Below, piece by piece: positions 34,600-45,600 of a stretch of DNA of 64,000 nucleotides. Positions within the stretch are counted from its first letter, which is position 1. Each line of letters starts with the position of its first letter. The stretch covers positions 34,554,109 to 34,618,108 of the forward strand of contig CAIIXF020000002.1 in the NCBI GenBank assembly GCA_903813345.2. The letters run 5' to 3'. The position numbers and the translations under genes are program-made. The notes beneath the pieces are model-generated. The model made no database searches and was not told the DNA's origin. It worked only from the letters and a program-made list of their open reading frames with translations. Source of the DNA: Owenia fusiformis (lineage: Eukaryota > Annelida > Polychaeta > Sabellida > Oweniidae).

Positions 34600-35250
34600 A
34601 TTAAAATATTCTAAGTTCAATATTTCTCTTTCCAAAAACAACAAAGTCCAAAATAATGTTTCACCAAATATTGACTAAGTTAATTTCATGCTAAGTTATA
34701 CTAATGTTGAAATATTCTAAGTTAAATATTTCTTTCTCCAAAAACAACAAAGTCCAAAATAATGTTTCACCAAATATTGACTAAGTTCAATAATGTTGTA
34801 AATCGTCTAAGTTCCTTGATGATAAAAATAGCTGAAGTTTTTCAAACACAAGTTATGTCAGCATTTCCTCTCAGTCTATGAAGGCTGGACAATACGTCTA
34901 ATGCTTTGCGCTGGGGATAGCTTCACCCTGTTGAAGTTTTGTCCAGTCTTGTAGATCTCCCTTACTTCCAGTGCGATAAATAAACTAAGTCTCACACACT
35001 TAGTTGCATCAAAGTTTTCCCAAAATTCCAATCTCCAAAATAAACTAAGTTTCGCACACTTAGTTTCCTCAATCTGCCCTTGTATACTGCAAACGTATAG
35101 CTTGGCTCATCAGATGTATTCTACTAAGGTACAGCTTCTATCTTCATGTGTATACTGCAAACGTATAGCTTCAACTCCACAAAATCGACTAAGTTCTATA
35201 AAACTTAGAAGATTTAAGCTGTTTCCCGAAATTCCGCTCTAAGGTCCTTC
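34600..35250. repeat. Leader repeats with ACTTAG/CTAAGT motifs, including a 106-bp tandem pair
   Basis: A unit holding AAAAACAACAAAGTCCAAAA and TTTCACCAAATATTGACTAAG occurs twice, 106 bp apart (starting at about 34631 and 34737). Further right, CTGCAAACGTATAGCTT and CACACTTAGTTGCATC-type phrases are also duplicated. CTAAGT recurs throughout, as it does in the 90-bp array on the other side of the LINE. Confidence 0.7.
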
Positions 35251-35269
35251 CTCGACAACATCTGGCATC

Positions 35270-35325
35270 GCACTGACGAGCCTTCAACAGCGAGATACTT
35301 ATATAGGCCCGATGACGTCATTAAT
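35270..35325 (-). promoter_or_regulatory. TATA plus CRE promoter-like sequence, minus strand
   Basis: Reading on the minus strand, TGACGTCA (35313-35320) is followed after about 7 bp by TATATAAGT (35297-35305), with a start expected near 35270. The geometry suits an RNA polymerase II core promoter driving leftward through the repetitive leader into the LINE. Prediction only. Confidence 0.35.
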
Positions 35326-35706
35326 TTTCGTACAAGATTTCAACTGTGAATTACAGCTTATTTACGCCGTGTTTCGCTTCAATATTGATCATACAGCAAG
35401 ATTATAATATTGACTCAAGAAATATAACAGTAATTAATCACTATCTAGTCTAATTTCACTTCGATTCAATCGAATCAAAAGCAGGAAGTAAAATAATAAA
35501 GCTGCCATGTTAGACGTAGTTTCTTGTCAACTTCCGGTGGCGCAATTTCGAAATTTTCTTCCAAAATTTTTCTTCTTTTTCTCCTATTTCTACCTTGTTC
35601 TTTGGGATCTCGTCAACCAACAGTATCCACGAGTGACGTGAGAACCCGCTGATGTCAACAACGAGGTATGTGAGTGAAGAAATACCATCCATTCTGCCTT
35701 TCAACC

Positions 35707-38700
35707 ATGTTGATGATTTTCGTGGTAGCCGCCATCTTGTTTCTCGCTCATGATCACAACACTGTAAGTACCACAACCACCACTTCCCGCCCGTTACAGC
35801 CATGGACTACAGTTTGTTACTCAGTTAATAGACATTTCAACCCCAAGATGTCACCTAGACCCTTAAATTCAAGATGTTGTCTCCTCTACTTTGCCCTGAT
35901 AATAGCCCAAGCCTCAGACATTGAACTGAATCCAGGTCCTGATTCCAACTGGGAATGTGGATCATGTTCCTTCCCTGTAACATGGGATCACAAAGGTGTG
36001 TTTTGTGAAAGTTGTGAAACCTGGTTCCACCACTCATGCCAGGGAATGTCCAGCACCATCTATGAGACACTCTCACACAGCAGTGCTGTTTGGATATGCA
36101 CACAGTGCGGATTACCAAACTTCTCAACAACACTCTTCGATCCAACACCTGTCGAAGTCTCCAATAGCTTCTCGGCTTTTTCCGATGCCAACACATCCGA
36201 TGCTAACACCACCTTGAGCAGCATTGGCAGCCCGAAGGCAACATCGTCACCTGTTGCCCCACGTGTGCGCCAACGTCGGAACAAGTGTCCATCAAAGCCG
36301 ATCCGATGCATCCATATCAACTTTCGTTCCCTGAAGAACAAAAAACCTGAACTAGATTCTGTCATCAACTCACTTAAGCCGGACATCATCTTTGGTACAG
36401 AAACCTGGCTAGACCACCATCTCATCTAGTGAATATTTCGATGAGTCCGAGTGGTCAGTTTACCGTGGGGATCGTAACACTCCTGCCCCAGATGGTAAAT
36501 TTTATGGTGGTTCCTTAATTGCCATCACTAAGGAACTCTTGAGCTCACGAGCACCTGAGCTCGAGCCACCAGACTACAAGGAAATTGTGTGGGCCACAAT
36601 CAACCTCGTCGGTGCCAAGAAGCTGTATCTCTCCACCATCTACAGACCACGCACAAACGATGCCCCAAGCCTTGACGCCCTCGACTCATCCCTCCAAGCC
36701 GTTGCAAACGCCAACAAACGCAATGGTCATGTGTGGCTTAGCGGGGACTTCAACCTACCTGCTTTCACATGGGACAGTGGCCCAGAAATCCCACTAGGAT
36801 GTCCGCATCGTGATTTCCATCTACGCTTTGCTGACATCATTCAAGATCACAACCTCTCTCAAATGGTAGAGATTCCCACAAGGGGCCGAAACACCTTGGA
36901 CCTATTCCTCACTGACACTCCAGACCTTGTCAATAGAGTCCAAACTGCCCCACCGTGTGGTGATAGTGACCATGATGTCCTCTTTGTAGAGGTGAACCTA
37001 GTACCAGCAAGGAAGAAAGCACCTCCAAAGAAGATACTCAAATTCAACTCTGCCAACTGGGATGCCCTGAAAGCAGATGCTACTACACTCTCTGATGAAA
37101 TCAGTGCTCTCCCACCTGACACTGATACCAACACCATCTGGTCTAAGTTCAGAGACGGCATCTGCTCAGCCATCAAGCGTCACATACCACACAAGACGCT
37201 CAGGGCTAGAGAAACATCACCCTGGATTAGACGTGACCTGCAAAGGCTGATGAAGAAGCGAGACCGGGCGTACTACAACCGAACCCAGTCACCTACCCAT
37301 CTGAAGCACTTCAAGGCCTTGAGAGCTCTTGTCCAGAAAGAGACCAGGAAAGCCTACTGGGACTACATTGAAGATGTAATATCTGTGCCTTCCCAGAGCA
37401 ACACTGAACCTGGTGCTAGACCACCAAAGCCCAAACGCTTCTTCTCGTACTTAAAGAGCTTACGGAAGAGCGGTGACAGTGTTGCTCCCCTGAAGATCAA
37501 TGGGAAACTTGTCACAGATGACACAACAAAGGCGAACATCCTCAATGACCAATTCCAGAGTGTCTTTTCTGTTGATCCAGGCAACACCATACCTGTGAGT
37601 GAAACCAACCAAAACCCACAGATGCCCCCCATCACCATCTCCTGCAAGGGCTTGATGAAGCAACTACAACAACTCAACCCTAACAAGGCATGTGGGCCAG
37701 ACTCCATACCAGCCCGTGTCTTGAAAGACCTTGCAGTTGAGATTGCACCAGCCCTCACCCGTGTGATGCAGTCATCTCTTGACACAGGCGTAGTCCCCAG
37801 TGACTGGAGACTAGCTAACATCACTCCTGTGTTCAAGAAAGGAGAGCGATATAAACCATCTAATTATCGCCCCATCTCCTTGACCTGCATCAGCTGTAAA
37901 GTCATGGAACATGTGATCGCAAGTACCATCATGCAATTCCTTGAAGACAACAACATCCTGTATGACTTACAACACGGATTTCGGGGGAAGAGGTCGTGTG
38001 AAACCCAACTGGTGGAATTCTTCCATGATCTGGCCTCAAACGACAACAAGAGGATCCAGACAGACGTTGTGGTTATGGACTTTGCCAAAGCCTTTGACAA
38101 AGTCTCTCACAGACATCTTCTCCACAAACTGGACAGGTATGGTATACGTGGAAACACCCTAAGATGGATAGAAGGCTTTCTAAAGGACAGGACTCAGAGG
38201 GTTGTCCTAGAGGGTAAACACTCAGAAAGTGCTCCTGTTACCTCCGGAGTCCCTCAGGGCACAGTCCTTGGGCCGATCCTATTCCTGATCTACATCAACG
38301 ACCTCCCAGAGTACCTACAGCACAGCAAGTTGCGCCTCTTCGCTGACGATTCCATCATCTACAGAGAAATCAGCAAACCTGAAGACTGCCAGCTCCTGCA
38401 ACAAGACCTTGATGCTGCTCTGAGGTGGGAAGAGGATTGGCTCATGAAATTCCATCCAGACAAGTGTAATGTCCTGAGCGTCACCCAGAGGCGAGACCCC
38501 ATACGATTTCCCTACCAAATGCACCATCACCCACTTGAGCATGTACCATCTGCCAAGTACCTGGGTGTTACCATTCAAGAAGACCTGAAGTGAAACATCC
38601 ATGTCCAGAGCTCAGTGAAGAAGGCACACCAATCACTTGGGATGCTCCAACGTCATCTCTGGAAAGCATCCACAAGAATCAAGACCTTGGCATACTACAC

Positions 38701-39148
38701 CATAGTCAGGCCTAAATTGGAATATGGTGCTTGCGTATGGGACCCTCACACACAGACACAGATACACTCCCTTGAGATGGTCCAGCATCGTGCTGCTCGA
38801 TATGTCACTGGCAACTACAGTCGTGACCCTGGATCTATGACTGCCATACTTCACCAGCTACAATGGCAGTCACTCCAGGATAGAAGGCATCACCAACGAC
38901 TAGTGATGTTATACAAGATCATCAACGCCCTAGTAGCCATTCGCCACACCACCTACCTTACTCCACCCACTAGATTGACCAGGTCTGCCCACCAAGATTC
39001 ATACCAGCTATACAGTTGCAGAAAAGACTCCCTGAAATACTCCTTCTTCCCCCGCACAATTGTGGACTGGAACGCCCTTCCCAGAGATGTCACAAGCCTA
39101 CCCATCATCGAGGCCTACCGTGATGCCCTGAGGAAGAGGACCAACTAA
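35707..39148 (+). pseudogene. 2A-PHD-endonuclease-RT polyprotein of a CR1-like LINE, frameshifted
   Basis: From ATG 35707 the frame gives a hydrophobic N-terminus, then SDIELNPGP (ending at 35940), a 2A-type skipping motif. A PHD-like C4HC3 finger follows (about 35953-36110; CGSC...CESC...WFHHSC...CTQC). The endonuclease starts at about 36300 (HINFRSLKNKK...GTETWLDHH). The frame then breaks near 36420 by one base relative to what follows and stops at TAG 36427. The next frame, to 38593, carries the rest of the endonuclease (LSGDFNLPAF, GDSDHDV) and the RT (NYRPISLTC, MDFAKAFDKVSH, SGVPQGTVLGPILF, FADDSIIY). A TGA at 38591-38593 interrupts it, and the last 180 codons continue in phase to 39148. 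One frameshift and one nonsense change make this copy non-autonomous. Confidence 0.9.
35887..35940 (+). other. 2A-type ribosome-skipping motif inside the LINE ORF
   Basis: The peptide DIELNPGP fits the D-(V/I)-E-x-N-P-G-P consensus and is preceded by a hydrophobic run (LLYFALIIAQ). In known 2A peptides the chain separates between the last Gly and Pro during translation. 2A motifs near the N-terminus of APE-type LINEs have been described in trypanosomes and in sea urchin and other invertebrate CR1-like elements. Here it would release a short hydrophobic leader from the PHD-EN-RT protein. Confidence 0.8.
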
Positions 39149-39265
39149 GATCCCACTCTGTTTTTAAACTGCTTTTAACCTGCTTTTAAATTGTACATAC
39201 ACAAATCTTTTTATCTTGCCACCCTCAATAAAATTGTCAAATCTGACAGAATTGAGTATCTGATG

Positions 39266-39656
39266 ATGATGAGACTACCGATCAACTACAAATTAGACTG
39301 CCAGATAAGACTGCCCGATCAACATAAACAAAATCGTGATCAAATAAATAAAACATGCGAACTATTTCACCTCTGTAAGTTCAACCTAAGTGCTGCAAAT
39401 GATACTACATTTATAAATCTTAATAATCTCAATGGGAAATTACTTTCCAGGTGTAATAATTACCTAATGTACAAAAATACAGCACTTTATCAAAAATCAA
39501 AAATTTTCATTTTTAAAATTCCGTTACAATACGGTTTTCTTTCCTTTTTGATTTTTGTTTGCTTATTTTTATATTTTAAGTATGATTTTTTCATTTTTCA
39601 GGTACAGTATACATCTTTTAGTACAACTTTAATTTTCCCCAAGATTTATTTTTCAG
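39266..39656. other. Intron sequence upstream of ALG8 exon 2, no exon seen
   Basis: The stretch is AT-rich. An open frame of 195 codons (39191-39778) overlaps it but simply runs from the LINE tail through the intron in another frame. The true coding exon starts at 39657. Confidence 0.5.
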
Positions 39657-42600
39657 TCGCTCAACAGATTTTGAAGTTCATCGCAACTGGCTTGCTGTTA
39701 CAAACAGTCTACCTTTGGAAAAATGGTACTTTGAGGTATGAATCATTACTATTCAAAATCTCAACAGGTTGGATATAAAACTGTCCAACAGGTACTTAGC
39801 TACTGTCAACCATCATGCTGATACAAGTTGCACTATTCAGTCAATATTTTAATTTAAAACTGATGTTCGCTTTAAAATTGAGAAGTATGCTTACCATGAA
39901 ATCAATTTAAATTCTTTTGAAAGATTATATTTTGCATTAGTCTTGCAATTAGACTCTGGACCCCCCCCCCATCTACTTCTCTCCCTTTGGGGGATGAATA
40001 AGAGGGAGGGGGAAGAGTACAAAGGCAAGACTCATAACTTTGCATAGTTTTGACTCCCCTTCAAGTGCAAAATCAGATTTACATTATATGATTTTGAATG
40101 TTGCTTTGCAGAAAACATCGGAATGGACCTTAGACTATCCTCCTATGTTTGCTTGGTTTGAGTTTTTCCTGTCTCAGTTTGCACGATTTTTCGACCCCAA
40201 TATGCTGGTGCTGAGGAACTTAAAGTATGCGTCATTTAACACCATACTGTTCCAACGTCTCTCAGTCATCGTGACAGACCTTGTGTATGTCTTTGCAGTA
40301 AAAGGGTGAGCATATTTTTCATGTGAAATATTTGGTAATTTGATAAATTAAGGCATATTGAATATTTATGGCAATATAGAACCAATTACTGTATAAGTGG
40401 TATTTAATCCGAGTGGTTAATTTTCCGAATGGTCAAATTTCATCATTTTCCTAATTTTAATTTTCCTAATGACAAGAAACCTCCCATTGGATAACATTAT
40501 AAAGACAATATTTCCGACATTTAATTTGCCGAACCTGGAAAAAATTAGGAAATAGGAAAATTAAATGATTAGGCAAAATTACCACTTATACAGTATATTA
40601 TATTCTATATAATAAAATTCATATTCCATCCCTCCCATTAAATAACCTTTATAAAAAATGCACCAGTATTAATTGTATATACAGAATGCACCACTATATG
40701 AATTCCACAGTGCATTGAATTTTAGTAAAACACGTAAAACGCTCTATACCTAGGTATATATTATTAGATATATTATTTGTAAAAAATTACTGCTGAATAA
40801 AAAACATTGACTTTTTGGAAAAATAAATATTGAATGAGGTGAAAACTGGTTAAATTGAAGTTGGGTGAGTAAGAAAATGAGACTGTCTAAAATGTCTTTC
40901 TTCATCTTTTCGTCTTTCATTATAGGTTCTGTGACTGCTATTCCGGGAAGAAAACAGATAAAGATTCTCCTTCCAACGGGTCAAGTCTGATTCTAGCCAT
41001 CCTACTGCTTGGTAACTTTGGACTCATTCTGGTTGACCGTATCCTTCACAAATACCAAGCATGTACAAAACCAAGAAAACAATGATTTGTTTGCTAGATT
41101 TATTTATTTTTGCAGTGAACACTGTTTGTAAACAAATTGTAAGAAAATTACCAGTAAAAGTCAATCTCATTTCTGGTGGCTGGTATAAACAGGATTGGTA
41201 TATTGGTATTTACAAGTCTGTCTTTTGCCTCAAGCAAAAGTTATTTAACAAGGTTTCGCAGAGTACTCTTCATAAAATCACCTTTATATATTATTTAATT
41301 ATTATTCATTTCCTCGTGTGTAATTGTGTGTATTAAGGGGTTGTTTCACATCAAATTTCACAGTGCCTGCAAAAAATGATGTTTTTGATGAAGATTTTAA
41401 TTTTGACAGTTACATATTACCACTTTCAACAAATTGAATTGAATTAAACATGTGGTCATAAAACTGAAATTCTATATGCTTCTACAATTTATTCTCCTTA
41501 ACACTATCCGCAGACATACATTTCCAGTACAATGGTTTCTTGTTTGGTGTTATGCTGCTCTCCATTGTTAGGATTTATCAGGTTGGTGTATATTTCTTAT
41601 AAGGTAAATCACAATTCTTAATTTAACAAATAGTAACATTTTTGGGTGTCATTTGTGGATGGGCGATAAAATGTTTTGTTATCTGCAAAAGTGCAAAAGT
41701 CAGTTTTATAGAATACTGGTACTGCTTATCCATTTTTAACTTTTTCTTAAAAGACTGTTCACAAGGCTGTTTCATTTTTAAATTGTATTTGATTTGCAGG
41801 GACGTCACATGGAGGCGGCTTTATGGTTTACTACCCTATTGAACTTGAAGCATATCTACTTATACATTGCTCCTGCATATTTTGTCTACCTGCTCAGACA
41901 TTACTGCTTTAACAGCAAGAAAGGTGAGGTCATTACGCTACCCCCCCCCTCCTCCACACAGGGATTGGATTTAGAATTTAATTTAGTATTTAGATCTTTC
42001 ATGCCTGTATCTGGTTTGTTATAGTCTCCAGTGTTTTGTGGATGGCACTTGGTGGTTGGTGTTTTGGGGTTGGCATCTGTAACAAATGACAGGTTGTTTA
42101 GCATTTGGTCATTGCTTGGAGTCACGCTATAACTATGTTTTATTCACAATAACTCCAGTTTTTGCATATTAGATAATTAAATTTTCATTTGTGACATGGG
42201 AGTTTAAAAGAGAAATGCTCCTGTCATACTTTATGGAAATAGCTCCATGAATATGAGAATTTATTTTTCATGAGCCTCAGATGACTGGTCTCATCATAAT
42301 TGTTGATTGGTCGAAATACTAGTACATTTATAGATCAGTCTTGCTATGAAAGAAACATGTGTCAAATAATATTTTAGTTTCTGATGTAGATGATCAATGT
42401 AATACCTAGTTATTTTACAGAAAGGAAAATATAGGTGTAAGAAATACTTGTATGTTTAACATTTTTCTTATTAATCATTACATATGTGTAAATCGGTGAC
42501 ACTACTTACAGATGATCATTGAAAAAACAAGCAATATGTACGCTGAAGTGTACATTATGAGGTCAACTATGAAGTTTAGGAGATATCCCCCTTTTTTATT

Positions 42601-45600
42601 ACACAGATGCATTATTGAGCAAAGGAGGAGCTGATAATTGTAATTGAACACTCAAGGATAAGAATAAATTTTTTATTTCAAGATGGCGGTGTCGCATGGA
42701 AGAGTTTTTCACTTCAAAGAGTCATCCATCTTGGATTTATTGTTGTCATGGTGTTTGGTGTATCATTTGGACCATTTATAGCTGCAGTAAGTATTCCTGA
42801 TATTAAATGGTTTTTTTATTATTTTTATTGTTTGTATTTCTTCTTATGTTACCTTTATGCTATCTCATTTTAATGAACAAGATATTAAGTTTTAGATTTT
42901 TGCTTGATAAATCCTAATAACTATTTGCTTTAATTACACACTGACAAAATATCATAAGCAACATTGTATCTCCAATTTTAATATTTAAATTGAACTTGTA
43001 TTTTATTTTGATAATGATAAGATCACAAGGCCTAGTGCTGTCATACATGACTCACTTCACAAAATTTGCAACTGAAAATCTTTTTTTGGCCTACTAAGGC
43101 CTGTTCGTAAAGTTTTTCATAAATTGTAGATCACTTGTAATTGAGGAATAAAACTTAAAATGAAATGTAAATAGGCTTTTATTTAGCAAGCTATCCAATT
43201 CATTTGACAAAGGCATGGAAAAGGAGAATTGAGATTCAAGACTACATCTTATTTGACACAACTTCTAAGGGCATCCCAGTCAATATACTTGTATGTTATT
43301 CTGTTCTTGATTTAAAGGGACAGATTGGCCAAGTTTTGAGTCGATTGTTTCCATTCAAAAGAGGGCTCTGCCATGCCTACTGGGCACCCAATGTCTGGGC
43401 ACTGTATAACATGGCTGATAAAACATTAGCAATTATAGGTAAGTTGATATTCCAAAAGAGGGCTCTGTCATGCCTAAATATTATTAACACAAGATGAATA
43501 ATAATCCTCAAAATTAAAATTACATTAAATAACAGTTGAGCCTGTAAACTGAAACACCTTTCTTGGCGAACATCTCTCACTGTGATATTATGGTCCAATT
43601 AATAAACCACTATATACCTTGAAATGGCAGTGGCATTCAGATTTGACAGTTTTTCTGCACTCTCAAACAATAAGCTTGCTTCATTTGTTTGTGCTTTATT
43701 CGAGTCAATAGGTGCTAAGATGGGAAAGATATCAAAAGATGAATTACAAGGTGCTTCTATGACAGGAGGTCTGGTTCAGGAATACAGTCATACAGTGCTG
43801 CCATCTATTCCCCCAGTGGTGACTTTAATTTGTACAGTTGTAGCAATATTGGTGAGTATATTTGGTTAATTGTTGTAATTCAGTGTAAATGTATATTTGG
43901 TTGCCTCAATATCATAATTCAGTGTAAATGTATGTTTGGTTGCCTCAATATCATTATTCAGTGTAAATGTATGTTTGGTTGCCTCAATATCATTATTCAG
44001 TGTAAATGTATGTTTGGTTGCCTCAATATCATAATTCAGTGTAAATGTATGTTTGGTTGCCTCAATATCATTATTCAGTGTAAATGTATGTTTGGTTGCC
44101 TCAATATCATTATTCAGTGTAAATGTATGTTTGGTTGCCTCAATATCATTATTCAGTGTAAATGTATGTTTGGTTGCCTCAATATCATTATTCAGTGTAA
44201 ATGTATGTTTGGTTGCCTCAATATCATAATTCAGTGTAAATGTATGTTTGGTTGCCTCAATATCATTATTCAGTGTAAATGTATGTTTGGTTGCCTCAAT
44301 ATCATTATTCAGTGTAAATGTATATTTGGTTGCCTCAATATCATTATTCAGTGTAAATGTATGTTTGGTTGCCTCAATATCATTATTCAGTGTAAATGTA
44401 TGTTTGGTTGCCTCAATATCATTATTCAGTGTAAATGTATGTTTGGTTGCCTCAATATCATTATTCAGTGTAAATGTATGTTTGGTTGCCTCAATATCAT
44501 TATTCAGTGTAAATGTATATTTGGTTGCCTCAATATCATTATTCAGTGTAAATGTATGTTTGGTTGCCTCAATATCATTATTCAGTGTAAATGTATATTT
44601 GGTTGCCTCAATATCATTATTCAGTGTAAATGTATATTTGGTTGCCTCAATATCATTATTCAGTGTAAATGTATGCTTGGTTGCCTTAATATCATTATTC
44701 AGTGTAAATGTATGTTTGGTTGCCTCAATATCATTATTCAGTATAAATGAGGAATAGAGGAAGAAATTGTTTAGAAATGTTAGCAATATCACTGTGACTT
44801 TCCAGGCCCGTAAATCGCGAGCAAGTTTACGTGACATCGTAAGCAATGACCTCATGTTAGAAGCATGGCCTTGAGATATGATAAAATATAGTTATAGTTG
44901 AAGAACGTTGTTGCCATGCAATTGGAATAGCCATTGTACTATAAAATAAAGTTGTACTGAGTTTCAAATACTAAAGTTTCATAGAAAACTTCATATTACA
45001 ATTTCATCACATCTCTCAAGGCCCCGCTTCTAACATGAGCGATGTCAGCGGGCCTGGATAGTCCCCGTGAATAAAATAATGATGTAATGAGTTTTTATTT
45101 CAAAATTATTATATTAATAACAACTAGTAACATTGTACGATATGTTGTCTTATGAAAGGTTATGATACATTATGTTGACTCGGGGAAAGATTCAATTTTT
45201 AAGAAGATTTGCAGTGATAAAATGTTGCAAAAAATGTAAAAGTTGCATTCAGAAAGTGAAAGTTGCACTCTTTCAAAGGGATAAAAAACTTTCACAACAT
45301 CGTGACTCTCCTGGTTAATTGGTTTAGCCACATTTATTTTCTAAAATGTGTTATGCTTTATTTCTAGCCAGGCCTAGTTCACCAGTGGATGTACTTAAAA
45401 GGACCACGGGGGTTTGTGAAATGTCTGACTCTCTGTGCATTGGGGGCCTACCTGTTTGGATGGCATGTTCATGAGAAGGCAATCATTATAGTAATAATTC
45501 CATTGAGGTAAGAGTTGGCAGGTAACTGTTTTTTGCTGTGAAACTTAACTAATCTAAAATCCACTGGGACCAGCAAAACAATTGTACTAAAAAACAAAAA

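Larger units (their letters stand above)
35500..39265 (+). mobile_element. CR1-like LINE with 2A peptide and PHD finger (defective)
   Basis: The element has a 5' region of about 200 bp, an ORF that begins with a hydrophobic stretch, a 2A-type motif and a PHD-like zinc finger, then endonuclease, reverse transcriptase (FADD variant) and a C-terminal region. A short 3' UTR with AATAAA at about 39227 ends near a TGATGATGA microsatellite typical of CR1 tails. Its GC content and C-rich codon use differ clearly from the AT-rich surroundings, marking it as an insertion. It lies just upstream of the ALG8 exons. The exact 5' end is not defined. Confidence 0.85.

Noticed and set aside
35855-38854. Minus-strand frames of 70-157 codons across the CR1-like LINE
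   Set aside because: They are antisense to the endonuclease-reverse transcriptase frame and have no domain of their own.
43830-44855. Open frames of 169-329 codons on both strands inside the ALG8 region
   Set aside because: They are translations of the 39-bp intronic minisatellite and start or end in intron sequence of a well-supported gene.
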